NCBI RefSeq assembly: GCF_019649055.1 | Contig: NW_026570268.1 | Location: 806,001 to 870,000, forward strand | DNA from: Paramacrobiotus metropolitanus | Lineage: Eukaryota > Tardigrada > Eutardigrada > Parachela > Macrobiotidae | Direction of reading: 5' to 3' | Length of the DNA stretch: 64,000 nucleotides | In this document: one piece after another, positions 33,801 to 46,500 of the stretch | Layout: each line of letters starts with the position of its first letter | Numbering within the stretch: position 1 is the first letter of the stretch | Made by a program: the position numbers and the translations under genes | Notes under the pieces: model-generated | Database searches by the model: none | What the model was told of the DNA's origin: nothing | What the model saw: the letters and a program-made list of their open reading frames with translations, nothing else

Positions 33801-36502
33801 ACGCGGGGTTATTTTGACTGAGTGCTCGTATTATCGATGTAAGTAATTATACCCTGGGCTGTTTTTACCGTTTAAAATTTAATCAATCTAATTGCGCAAG
33901 CATGCCTTTCTTAACGCTAGATTAACAAGCAGTTTGTTCATTATTTCATATTACTGGTGTTTATAAAACTGAAAAATTGATTTGGTATTCTTTTTACGAC
34001 AGTCTGTAAATCTACTGAATAATCGCAGCAATAATATCTGTAAAAACAGAACAATTAATTGTGCATTTATTTTCTCTACATCGCAGAACTCGCTGCAGTA
34101 TTATAACGGTTATCCAGTTACAAAATGTAATTTTGTGGGTGCGGGAAATGAGATGATCCTGCAGTTGGCCGGATCACGTGTCGCCGGTTGGTTAAGGAAC
34201 ATATTCAATGTCAGCGCCGGTTAATGGGAATACACGGGGGACCGGAAGTACGGAAGTGCCGGCTTCAATTAAGTGCCGCTGCGCTGCCCTATACACGGAT
34301 ATATACTGCATCTACACACCGGCAGCGACGCGGCGGATCGAATGACCATAACAATTTGTTGGCGCCGGAAGTGCGAGTGCGGCTTCACCGCTGCCCTGTA
34401 CAGCTGACTGGTACGCTTATTAACAGATCCGGGCTTTACGTAATCACGCCGTGTTGGTCAAATGTCAGCAACAGTAATTAAAAATCCATTATTAATCATC
34501 CAAAGTTAATTCAAATGTTCAGGACAATGATGCAATTAATTTCTGATTTATTTTACCTTATGGTTATTTGCTTCGATAATATATTTATTTATTTACGCCA
34601 GATTATTCGCTTGTTATAAATAAATACATCAATCGGATTGTGGCAAATTTTTGGCCAGTTTACTTACGCCAGATTAGTCATGTGTTAATAAATATTCATA
34701 TTGCTATTATTTACAAAAATTGTTACCAGGAAAAGTCATATCATAATCGGTATTGTAATAAATAAGTTTTTGCCCGGCCGATTTTTGACGTACCGTTATT
34801 TCTGTGTGCAGTTAACGAAGAATCGCGGAATTAATCCAGACAAAAATCCAACGCCGCACAGTGCCAATAAATAATTAGAAAATATATTTAAAATGACCAA
34901 GGAGGTTATAATAATAATAATAAAGGAAATATTCCAAGATGACATTCACATAAAATGCCGGGACAAATGGATGCCGCAGTAATTATCCGGTAACAAAGCC
35001 AAAATAAAATCCAGAAGCCAATAATTATTTAAAAAATATATATACGTATATAATTTAATGATCATCCAGATATCGTAATAAATGACTAATAACCGAGAAA
35101 ATATCCACATAAATTCACAGGACAAACAGGTCAATTGGAGGATCGAAACCCGGGCGTAATTATCCGGCAATAAACAGTGGTATAGACAAAACGGCGAGTG
35201 GAGTGCGGGAGCGATTAGTTAGCAGTCATATTGACAATGCCCGTCACATTGACATTAGCGGTGTATTCACAGTCTGAACTCGAACAGGCGCAGAGGCGCA
35301 TCAGCATAAATATTGTGTAAATAAACGGGACACGGCACTGGATGATGGATTACCCGGCATCGCGCTCTTGCACATCCCACCGAACGACCGGCAACCGGCG
35401 AATCACCAAAATTCCCGTATATACGTAGTTGACGTATATATCCGCTTAAGCTCCGCCCCCCGCCGCGCGCGCGCTTCCCAAGACGTCAGCGTGTATTAAA
35501 GTGTAATGAAGAGAGTGCATGGTTTATTTTATGTTGTGAAGGACGCGCCGTGCATTTTCTGCAGCGTGTAATTAGGCATAAAATTATCGCCGATACTGAC
35601 GGACACTTTGGGGTCACCGGCGCTGCATGTGCATTCCGTCCGCGTTGCCGGATGTCGTCAGCGGTGCTGGCTGTGCGGCTGGACCGAGTGGATGTGTGTC
35701 AGTGGTATTATTAGCCAAGTGCCATTTCACGCACAATCACGGGAACGGATGACAGTGATACGCTGCGCCCCAGACGCCACTTTCAGCTTGAACTTGACAA
35801 CACTGACACTGACATCATTAGCATCCACTCCGCCGATTTCTTGGGAATTTTCTGACACTTAATGGGGAATTAATTGGATTTTTCCTGGATTTATTTATAA
35901 TTTATTGTAATATTCTAGAATTTTTTGTTGGTATTTAGTGAGATCACTGCAGATTTTAATTCGTAATTTATTTCTTTAATTTCAATTTAATCTGTAATTA
36001 ACTGTACTATTCTGGATTTTAATTTGTAATAAATTAGATTATTACAGATTTTAATGTGTAATTATGGAAATTGTTGTATATTTAAACTGCAGTTACTGTA
36101 GTTAGAGAATTGTGGACGAAATTCGCCGATAGCCGGAATATTGTGGATGCTGATGTGTAATTAACAAGACTGTTTGTCAAATTTAATTTTTATTCAAATT
36201 CTAACAGTAATTAAGCGGGTGGTAATGGATTCAATCTGCAATTAATTTCAATTTATTTAAATTATTCGGATTATTCAAAATTCTACGCCCAGGAGATTCG
36301 CCGAATTATTAACGATACTCCCTATACATGTGATTTACTGCAGCACATACAGGAACGTCAGCAATAAATTGTACAGTCTATAATAATTATATTATACTGT
36401 GAATTAAATGGTAAAAAGCGGAAAATAATTCCCCGCCACCCAGCAGACGCAGCCAATCACAATCTTCCCCGTGTTTCTATATCATCTCCCGCCGGTGACC
36501 TT

Positions 36503-39485
36503 TTAATAGCCATTATGGATGGGATTATAGCCCGGTTCATTGAGCAGCGTCCCGTCCTTGCCGCGCGGCCCGGCCAACTCGCGTTTCGCCAGGACGAAGG
36601 CGGCGAAGAACAAGACGGCGTTGAGGAGGGTGAGGGCGCCGGCGGTGAGGCGGAAGATGTTGTCGGTGCCCTCCACCCAGGGGAAGGTGTACTCGTTGCC
36701 CCACTCACTCAGCTCCGTCACGCTGATCTCCAGCAAGCCGCCCGTCAGGCACAACAGGCCCAGAATCAAATTAGCCACGATCTCCACGCTGCTTAACTTG
36801 GGGACGACCATGGAGGACACCGTGTCGAACAAGTAGGACAGCAGCAGGATGGCCGGCAGGATCAGGCTGGAGGACACGCAGCATAAAAAGTACTCTTCGC
36901 CGCGCCGCAACAGCTCCATCGGGAACAGCATCTGCAGTTAGACGGTTAAGAATATTCAGCAATATTTATTAAAAAAATAGGTAATCATCAAGTACAATGA
37001 ATCAGAACGAGTTTTGTTTACAAGATTAAAAACAACATTTCTTACAATCATTACCAGAAGTAAAGGCAGCATTACAACGGTGTTAATCGCGCATTAATGC
37101 ATTTTGAAGCGTATAAACGTGCAGTACAGTTAGACGAGCCATTTCACTACACAATCACCAACAAATAACAAAAATATCATTAATAAGGAAAATCGTCCCT
37201 TTTTATTTATATAACATTCCGTATGATCGCTCCTTTGGTTAGTCCTTACACTAATCTGCACGCCATAATTAGCAATACATACTTAAATATGCTGTTATGC
37301 ACATTATAATCAGGAGCAAATAAATAAGATTAATTCATTTTATTTGCATGCACTAATTATGAGTACTGTAACATTAGTACTAAAAAATTCATAAATAAGC
37401 ATTTATAATGAATATTACGAACAAACAGAAACTTTAACAAATCTGCCATTATGCGTTCCGTATAATTAATCGAAAATTGTTCGTAATAATAAAATTAAAC
37501 GAAAAAATAACTATAAGCATCATAATCAGAGATTAAATAAATAACATTGATGGAGTTTTATTTGCATGTATTTATTATGAGTCATCAGGATCAACATGCT
37601 TGGCGCCAAATTCAACAATAAATCCATCCATAAAAACCCGTCGACAATAAAGGAACAAAGCATCCTTATAAACACCCTCGTTCGTCTATGCGCAGCGTAA
37701 TATTCTCGTGCTGGAGGTATTCTTATCAGCGGTGCGATGCGAAAGTACGAGCAATTCTATGGAAATATTATGGCGACAGTCAGTATCGTTACGTAAGACG
37801 CAGACACGCACATCCACCACCTTGACACGACGTGCTATTTGTAAATAATAACAAATAAATTCATTCGTTGCACGCTCTTTTTCTTCGCCACTTATATGGA
37901 AAAGTACCCAAGGAATAATTCGATACCCATAAAATAATTCCATTCCCGCTGGCAAACCGCATCAATTTCAAGGATTTTATCTCCAAGAACGAGAAAACGT
38001 TTCCAGGAAATAATAAATTAATCAGGCTAAGTTTTAAACTCTTACAATTTAACAACAGCAAACAAATAAAACTTCTTTCATTCATAGTGTGAAGTTGTGA
38101 ACGATGGACATATTAAATAAAAAAAAAACTTGTTGCAAGCTTCTTCCGGTAGACGTAATAGCTACATAAATAAAGAATAATTTCCCCCTTCAGTTGTTAC
38201 TCTAGTCTAGTTATACAAAAACTTTATCAGCATTTTAATTCATTAAGGAAGTACAGCGAATTTTGTTTACAAGATTAAAAACAAACTTTCTTTTAAACAT
38301 TAGAGAAAATTCAATGCAGAATCACAGCATATCGTGCTTCGTCACAAACGTGCATTCGGAAAGTATTCACTCCAGCGCTACACGAGCCATTTCACTACAA
38401 CTCCCTACATTTGGATGTTTAAACTAGGAAAATGCACGCTAGTGTGCATTGGCAAACACGGCGACCGACGCAAAATTTCGCGAAATGTTTATTCATAAGG
38501 AAATATTACTAATTTTTTCTACAAAGATTAACGTACAAATGCCGCCACAATTAGTTGAAAAAAATAAATGATTTTATTTCATCAAAAAGATAATTAGTCT
38601 GGTCAACAAGACAAACGAACAGCATCCAGCCAAAATTATTTAGAACATTATAACGTTCGTCACATCCGAAAAATTCAACGAAAAAAATATTCTATACACT
38701 TTATATATTCTACAGATAAAATGGAATTAATATATAGCAATTTTATCGCATTACGGAAATTACAGTTTATTAGCAAGTTTAGCGACAAAGCTGACCAGTT
38801 ATTTTTTACCGAATATATCAGCACCCGAAAATTATAACAAAAATACCAGATAGACTTTTGATAGTCTGCACATTAAATCTAATAAATACAGCTATTTTAT
38901 TTCGTTAGAAACACAATTAATTTGGCTGATAAGACTGACGACTGAATTCACCAACAACTATTTAGAAAAATATTAGGGTGCCCGAAAGACCTAACAAAAA
39001 ATACCGTGAAGACTTTATACGTATATTAAAAAAAACAGCACTGTTATTTCATGAATATAATCCAACTAATCCCATTTGGCACGGCACAAATCCAATTTCC
39101 TAGCCAAAAGCGGCGCATACAATTTGCCTAAGCCGCCAATTTTAGAAAGTGGATTTGGCCGGCGGCCAGCCGAGCTCAGCAGCTTCTTAATTAGCCTTAC
39201 CGTGGTATTGAAGTAGTCGCTCTGAATCAGCACATCCTCATTGCGCTGCACCTGCGGCGTCGTGGTGAAGAAGGCCGCGCCGACGGCGGGCGCCACCTTC
39301 ATGGAGGCCATGAAGCCCAGCGTGATGCCGGCCAGGAGGATCTGCAGGATCTTCAGGATGCCCGGCACCGTGGTGAAGTACACCGGGTTGCACCCGGCCG
39401 CGCTGATCACCGTGGCGTTCACCGAGTTGGTGCGGCGGCCGCGCGTTATCACGTACCGCAGCGTCTTCGTCGTCGTCTTCGCCAT
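36503..39485 (-). CDS. Four-TM MARVEL-like membrane protein
   Basis: Two exons on the minus strand, 39485-39201 (95 codons) and 36931-36503, joined in phase 0 with donor ACG/GTAAGG and acceptor CTGCAG. The product has 237 residues. Exon 1 ends a cytosolic, basic N-terminus and gives the first membrane helix, with the P-G-I-L-K-I-L-Q-I-L-L-A-G pattern typical of MARVEL domains. Exon 2 gives helices 2-4 (Y-F-L-C-C-V..., V-E-I-V-A-N-L-I-L-G-L..., A-L-T-L-L-N-A-V-L-F-F) and a cytosolic tail ending H-N-G-Y. MARVEL proteins act at membrane apposition and in vesicle traffic. The subfamily cannot be told from sequence alone. The 2.3-kb intron contains old local duplications. A start 68 codons earlier would be in frame but lacks support. 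Confidence 0.75.
37000..38410. repeat. Old local duplications in the MARVEL-gene intron
   Basis: The block TTTTGTTTACAAGATTAAAA...CGAGCCATTTCACTACA at about 37010-37155 recurs at 38255-38400. A second pair (ATAATCAG, AAATAAATAA, TTTTATTTGCATG, ATTATGAGT) lies at 37305-37375 and 37520-37585. The copies are diverged, so these are ancient events. Confidence 0.6.
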
Positions 39486-40534
39486 TTTATTAATGTCCAC
39501 CAGCCGGCAAAAATCGCAGGCACAATTTTTTCCGGTCCAAAAATGTTTTTTTCTCAAAACAAACTGCAGATTCAGTTTTGGAAAGTGATCAGCAATATCC
39601 ACACCGGGAAAATTCTTCCAAATAATCAACAGGCGGTTGGAGAAATAAATTCCAAATAATCCAAACAGTTGGTAGAAGAATTCAACCAACTAAACACGTC
39701 GCTCGCTGTGTGCGGGGATGGTTACGCATAAATGCCGACGGAAGCAGTTGTGACAATCAACGCGTCCTTATGCAATCGCGGCGTCGCGCTCTCGATCGCT
39801 TTAGCCGGCTGCCAAAGACAGCCCTCCCCTGCTTCCATCCAGCAGGTGGCCGCGACGCTAACACTCGCTACACGTGCTGCCGTTCGCTGGACGCCGCATG
39901 TAAAAATGTGCAACAAAAAATCGGAAATGATTCAAAGCCGGTGAATCAGCGCGATGACGCGGCGCTGTGTAACCAGGTGAGGCACGGCACATCTTAGGCC
40001 GTTTAATCAACAAAATCGCCACCACAATGAGCAAACAGATTATCCCCGAAAATAGACCCGACCTTCCAGTATTTTAATTACTTTAGCGTTTTTTAATTAG
40101 GTTTTATTTTATTTAATTTCGTATTTATTTTTATTTTATTATGTTAATCTACATATCAGATTTTTATTTTTTTAACATTCAGGTTTTCTTTTTTCAATAA
40201 TATTTCTTATGTTTATCGATACAAAACAAATAATTATTTATTAATTGACTGATTAATAATTTTTATCAATATAAATGAACTCGTTTTTAGTTAATTTTCG
40301 AATTATTTTCCTATTAAAAATAAGTGACATCACCACCAGAAATGCCCGGACAAATTACGAATCACATATGTTTAATTTAATCAGCAAATCGCCACCGCAA
40401 TGAGCAGAACTTCAACCATAATGATCCCAAAAAAACCCCCCACCTCCCGTTAATTTATTTTTGTTATTTTTTATAATTATTTTCCAACTACGAAGGCAAA
40501 CAAACAACAAACCGTCCGATCGCATTACATACGT
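39486..40534. other. Intergenic region, MARVEL-gene promoter side
   Basis: No gene is seen. A block AAATCGCCACC(A/G)CAATGAGCA occurs twice, at about 40010 and 40385, with similar flanks. The region links the MARVEL-gene promoter to the 3' end of PITRM1. Confidence 0.45.
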
Positions 40535-43500
40535 TTACATCTTTTCGGCTCCCTCTTCCCCGCCGGCCACCACCGTCCAGCCCCGGCCGGCCGCCTCGGC
40601 GTCGGCCGCCCCGAGGAGCGTGGACACGGCCTTCTCGCCGTCGGCCAGATACTTGCCGGTCACCTCCACCAACTGCTCCTTGGTCACGGCAAGGAGTTGC
40701 TCGCGATGGCGCTGGTACAGGTCGTCGTCGACGGCGTAGATAAACTGCCGGCGGCCTTCGTCCCCGGGTGACACCGGTTTGTCCACTTCCTGGAAGACGG
40801 AGAGTTTGGCTTCGTCCACATCCTGGGTGCCGAAGCTACCGTTCATCGCCCATTCCACCGACCGCTCGAAGGCCTATGTTGACAAATTTCGGAATTTATT
40901 ATCACTCGAAAAATGTCCGCTTTTTATGCAACTGAAGTGTTACCCAGGCAACAATATTTTTCGTTTTATTTTGTTTTTGGCAATTTTATTCTGGTTGAAG
41001 CTGTTATATTCCTCAAATATTTCTGATTATTCTTTCGGATTTAAGTTAATATTCTTATTTGTGTTCGAGTATTATTTTTTTCATGTTAATTTTGGTCGAA
41101 TTTTCCTCGTTTTCTAATTTGGCTTTTCATTCAGGTTTTTAGCATCACCTGCTTTTATTTTCGATCAGAGGGTGTTATTTACATCGTCTTATTCCTATTC
41201 AAAATAAAAATAAGAAAGCATCAAAATGGTTTTTTTCAAAATAATCGTTTTTCAAAATAATTGTAATCACGTTTCAAAATTTTTTCGTTGATTTTTCTCA
41301 GGTTTTTATTTCTTTCAGATTTGAAAATTATTCATTTTTTGCCCCATTTTCGCATTCTGTAGAGTGCTTTTCTGCATTGAATTTTTAGAAGCGAGAATTT
41401 GGCCAAATTCTTTACCTCGAAGGTTTCCAGTGATTTGGGATCGCGATAGGAGTAGAAATTGAACAAGCCGTCCTGCGCCAGGCGCGCGCCGCCGCCGTAC
41501 GCGCCGCCCTTCTCGCGGATCTCTTTATGGAGGAACTTGGCGCTGAGCAGGCGGCCCAGCACCCGCAGTGCCGCGTAATCGGCGTGGACGAACGCCGGCA
41601 CCGGGAAGCACCGCGAGGCGTAATGCACCGCGAAGGGGAAGGTCAGGTGCGTGCGCTGACCGCTGCGCTTCTGGAAGCCGGGATCCGACACCACGTGCTG
41701 CAGCTCGTAATTATCCTCCACCGCCGACAAAAATTCCCCTGCAAAACAATCTATTTAATCAACTGTCCGCCGTATGTCGCGCCCGCGGTCGTCCTGTCCT
41801 CATTGGCAGGTACAATTTTTAGTGTTTCTTTTAATAAAAATTCATTTAGACGCACAGCGGTACCGTGTGTATTGCTGATATTTTGCAGATGATTGCGTAG
41901 TGCGGTGGCGTTAATGCTGTGCTAGCCGTGTTACGGTGGTCTCCTAAAAAAGTTTCTGTATTTTGTGCAACCGAAGGGATAATTTTTTATTTCTTTGTTT
42001 CCTTAGAGGTGTGTCAATTAGTTTGAATTTTATTCGTTTAATGTAAATTTGTTTAGTTTATAATTTTTATTTCCTTGTATTCTGCTTTACTTTCGTTTTC
42101 TTCTTTAATCTAATTACTGCACGTTCACATTTCTTTCTATCCCGAATGTTTGTATGCGCAGTCCATTTTCCCTTTTCTACTAGTTTTTATAGTTTATTCT
42201 ATAATAGGTTCTTATTTTCCATTCGTTATTTTTTTCTTAATATTGTCATTTTTATTTTATTAACTTATTTTTACGGATTTACCTTCCTGCTTTTTCTCAT
42301 TTTCCATTTATTATCTAATTTTTCTATCACTGTTATTTTAATTGTAACTTTTCATTTTGAAATCTTTTTTTTTTCATTTTTTCCAACCCTACCTGTTTTG
42401 AATTACTGTAAATTACTGCGTATTTTACATTCTGTTGTTTAATTTTGCCGTATTTTTTACCCAGCTCATCCAGAGCGCCCTTCATGGTGGCCGGCGTGGT
42501 GTTGAGCGAGCAGCGCATCCGGCCGTTGGTCAGCAGGTGCTTGGCGATCAGGCGCATCTTGTCCAGCGTCGGCCGGAGATCGCCGGCTTCGGCCAGCGGG
42601 CGCAGGAAATTGATCTGCTGCAGTCCCGACCATTCTTCGCGGAGCCGTGCAGCGGGACGCAGCTGCGATGCCGAGTAGGACATGGCGTACGAGTGTCCAC
42701 TGTCTACCAAAATATAACCGATCACATACAGAAAAAGCAACAAATAATTAACAAAAACATTAAAAATTCAGTGTGCAAATAGAAAAAAATCATAAATTTA
42801 AACGAGAATTTGATAAGCAAATAAAAGAGATATTCTCGAAAAAATTCAGAACTATAAAAAAGGGTATTTTAAAAAATTCGGAAATAAAAATTAATTTAGG
42901 CCTGGGTAGGGTAGATACACAAATTAAACAACTCGTAAACACAAATTAAAAAACTCGTAAATGAATTCTAGATAGGAAAGATTGACAATTTTATTTCTCA
43001 ATATGTATACGGCGAGCTTCCCTCAACAAAACTGATCAAATGAAGATTTTGTCCCAATTAACGTGGGAAGGGAAGGGACTGTGCACAATATACTCATCGC
43101 ATTAGCACGCATAATCTCCAAACTTAAACGTTGAAACAAAAAACAAGTAGAACGGCTCTCGCCCGTCCTTAAAAAAGGACGGAAAGATTTACATGGAACT
43201 TTTCTATAGTCGAATAGTTTCAGGCTTTATATACAGTAAGCGAGCCAGGAGGATCCGGACTGCAGCCACTGCTCTACCACACCATCCCAGACCAAGCAAA
43301 TTATGTAATGCAATAAACACACTAAGTCAGATGAAAACAGCCCACTAAATTTCGTAAATAAATCTAGAACTTGCTCAATAACTTGTAAAAAAATTATAGA
43401 AATTCAAACCCAGATATTTAAACACATACAGAGAGATCTGTTAGCATCCGTAAATAAATGCAGAACTTGGCAGGCAAACTGGAAAATGCGTGAAAAATTA

Positions 43501-46500
43501 AAAAAAAAATTTGCGTAAATACTTGTGAAAATTGTATTTTTATCTGATAAAGAAAAAGAGCTGATTAATCGGCAGCAGTGCGTACCAGCGAGACTGGCGA
43601 TCATGTCGGCGCTCATCTGCTTGAGGAGCACGGCGAACTGCTGGAGATCCTGCAGGCGAATGCGGTTGAAGATGTCCTTCCATAATCCGAACATGGCGCC
43701 GATGTTGCGGTCCAGACAGAAGGAGCCGAGGAGCACGCCCTGCTCGTACTTGTCGGTGGAGGAGAAGAGGTGGCTGGCGTGCTCGCTGACCGCCAGACCG
43801 CCCGTCTTCAGCTCGATGGCCTGGCTGAGTTGCCGGTAGTCCATCTCGCCGGCGCCCATCTTCGTGGCGATCTGGCAGAAGAGCGGCACGTACGGGCGCA
43901 GCTCCTCGTGCAGCGCTTCCGTCGAGATCAGCGAACGGAAGTATGTCACGCCTGTACAAAACACATAACAAAATTCAACCAAACATGGGCGCGAATCTCA
44001 CAGATAATAAAAACTCAATTAAAAAGGAGCCAAATTGTACGAAAAAATTTAATACATTGTATTTTTTCCGTTTTACGATCAATAAAGGTACGGAGTAATC
44101 GCAAAACGGCCCACTTTTTATAAGAGGATTTCTGAAAACACTTCGATCAATTTTTTCAATACAAAAACCAATAAAAAGAAAAACCTGTGGAAAAATAGTA
44201 TATTTTTTGAATTTTTTCCCAAAAAAATTATGAAAGTAAAATAAGCAAACAAAATATAATTCTAAAAAAAATCACTATGACAGACTACTTTAAAAAATTC
44301 GTAAATAAAAGTAAATTCAGACCTTGGTGGAGATAGACAAATTAAAGAATTCATAAATAAAGTCTGGATAGAAAATATAAGCAGGGGACTGTTCCACACT
44401 GTAGTCGAATATGTAGTTTCAGGCTTTCCAGCAGCACTTCAGAATTGGAGCCACTGCTCTACCAGACCGTCCCACACTAAACATACTTAAATTGGAAGTA
44501 GTAATTAAAACGAGTAAACTTACAGGATAAAATATAGACCTTCTTCCAGTACAAAAAGCAATTAAAATACGTGATATGCTATGCCAAAAATCGTTCGTGT
44601 TTTCCAATTAAAAAGTCACGAAACATGGGAATAAATTTTTTAAAAAGACTGCTTTTTTCCTTACAAAAAGTCATAAAATACTTGTTAAATTTCATTGACT
44701 AACCATTGGTGGGTGCCGATACGCACATTATCGGCGTGTTCTCGTAATTTATTTCCTTGATATTAACACGCGGCAAGGACGACTCAATGTCGGATATTTT
44801 CAGCGTCGGCAGAACGGACACGTCCGGTTTTTTGTTCTGTTCTTCCTCTAATTCTCTTGCTTCCTCCAGCAACCGCTGTCGTGTGGCCGCATCAATCCCG
44901 GCGGTTTTCTCCGCCAACAACTGGCTTTCCTTCTCCTTCAACTGCTCTTCATACGCCGTGTCCGGCTTCATCACCAGCGTCACATTGTGCGCATTATCCT
45001 GCACAAAAAAAAAATCAATATACAGTAATCTAAAAAAACGATATTTATTTGGTTTTACAGCGTCATACATTCACAGTAGGTCTACAACACTACGTACACA
45101 CTGCTAAAAAAACTATAATTCTAAAAATTTATTTTACTAAAATCACCAAAAATTCCTGATCTGAAAAAAGACTGAAACTAAAATATTCAAAAGTACATAT
45201 TTAAAGTCATCAAAATTTTCCTGGCCTGCAATTACTCAAACAAAAACCTGAAAACAAAATTAAAAATCAATTAAATTCAACAAAAAAAATTCCAACCGAC
45301 AAAATTGTCAAATTAAAATTTCAAAAAAATTATTTAGAATTATTTTACGTCTACAAAAAAATCTCCTGACCAGTAAATATTCTTTAACTTTCTTCTGGAG
45401 GAACTCGGGATCATTGGACATGGCCTGGCGGAACTGGTCGACGATCTGGTTGACCTGGAGGTGCTGGATGGGATCGGCGTCGTGGTTCCAGCTGGACATC
45501 AGTCCGAAGAGCGTGTGCAGCCCGAAACTGGTCGTCTGGTGGCGCAGATACAGCTCCACTTCGTGGATGATGGCCTCCACGCGCTCCGCATCGAATCCCG
45601 TCTTCACCACGTGGTCGATGGTCGCGCGGATGGTGCTGACAATCTGCTGTGTGTCCTGCTCCGCGACATTCTGCAACCACAACCCATCAAATCAAAAATC
45701 CAAACCGCAAATTTAAAATAATCGAAACTAAACCGAAATAATAATAATAAATTATACAGAAATAAATTCGTAATAAAAATAATAATAAATCAAGCCACAA
45801 TTCATCGAGTCAAAAATCCAAACCTCAAAATAAAAAATTATAGATAAATAGAAACGACAGCAAAAATGAAGAGACCAAAAAAGTAATATTAAAAATTATT
45901 AAATCAGGACATAACCCAGCAAGATAAAAATCTCAACTTTTAATTTAAAAAAATTAAAACTTAAGCAAAATAACAGAAAAGAAATAACGTAATACGAGAT
46001 AAAACTACAATCAATCAGTTAAATCAACGATAAAAATAAGCAGAAAATAATACAAAATAAATACTTGGTAAAAAAAATCAGAATTCTGATGTTGTAAGTA
46101 CCTTCAAACCGACGCTGAAGACCCCTTCCCGAATGGAGTTATCCAGGCCCGTTCCCGGGGAGTAATCGGAGCCCAGGCCGCTCTGCAGCAGCGCGGCGTA
46201 GAAGGGCGCTTTCGGGCCGGACACCAGCAGTTTGGCCACCACGCCCATGCAGAAGTTGTCCAGCGCATTCAGCACTTCCGGCCATAAATACGACACGGAC
46301 ACCGTCACCTGCTTGTCCGCCGGCGCCAACGGATTCACGGGACCTACAAATGCCCAGCGCTGTCAACCCGCCAAAACTCATCAGACGGGATGAAGGGAGA
46401 CCCAATCTGAATTAAATTCTACTGCGAGTAAGTTCCCGCTGTTAATTGGCACAACGGCTGATATAAAACCCTGCAGCACTACGTCTACCTCGTACAACGT

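Larger units (their letters stand above)
27805..36502. other. About 8.7 kb without a recognised gene
   Basis: AT-rich DNA between the known exons of the LGR gene and the 3' end of the MARVEL-like gene. It must contain the missing LGR 5' exon(s) and promoter if the receptor is intact. No frame longer than about 150 codons, no tRNA and no splice-consistent coding series was found. It holds local repeats (28480-28810, 31290-31620), a GC-rich patch at 28060-28350, a (CG)n tract at about 35463-35472 and the TGACCTTT cluster at 30420-30860. Confidence 0.5.

Noticed and set aside
35455-35480. CG-rich (CG)n tract as a CpG-island promoter
   Set aside because: Only about 25 bp long and no coding start within reach. 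Mentioned only as part of the gene desert.
43201-44477. Functional tRNA genes in the PITRM1 introns
   Set aside because: A- and B-box-like words are present, but no acceptor stem or anticodon arm can be drawn.
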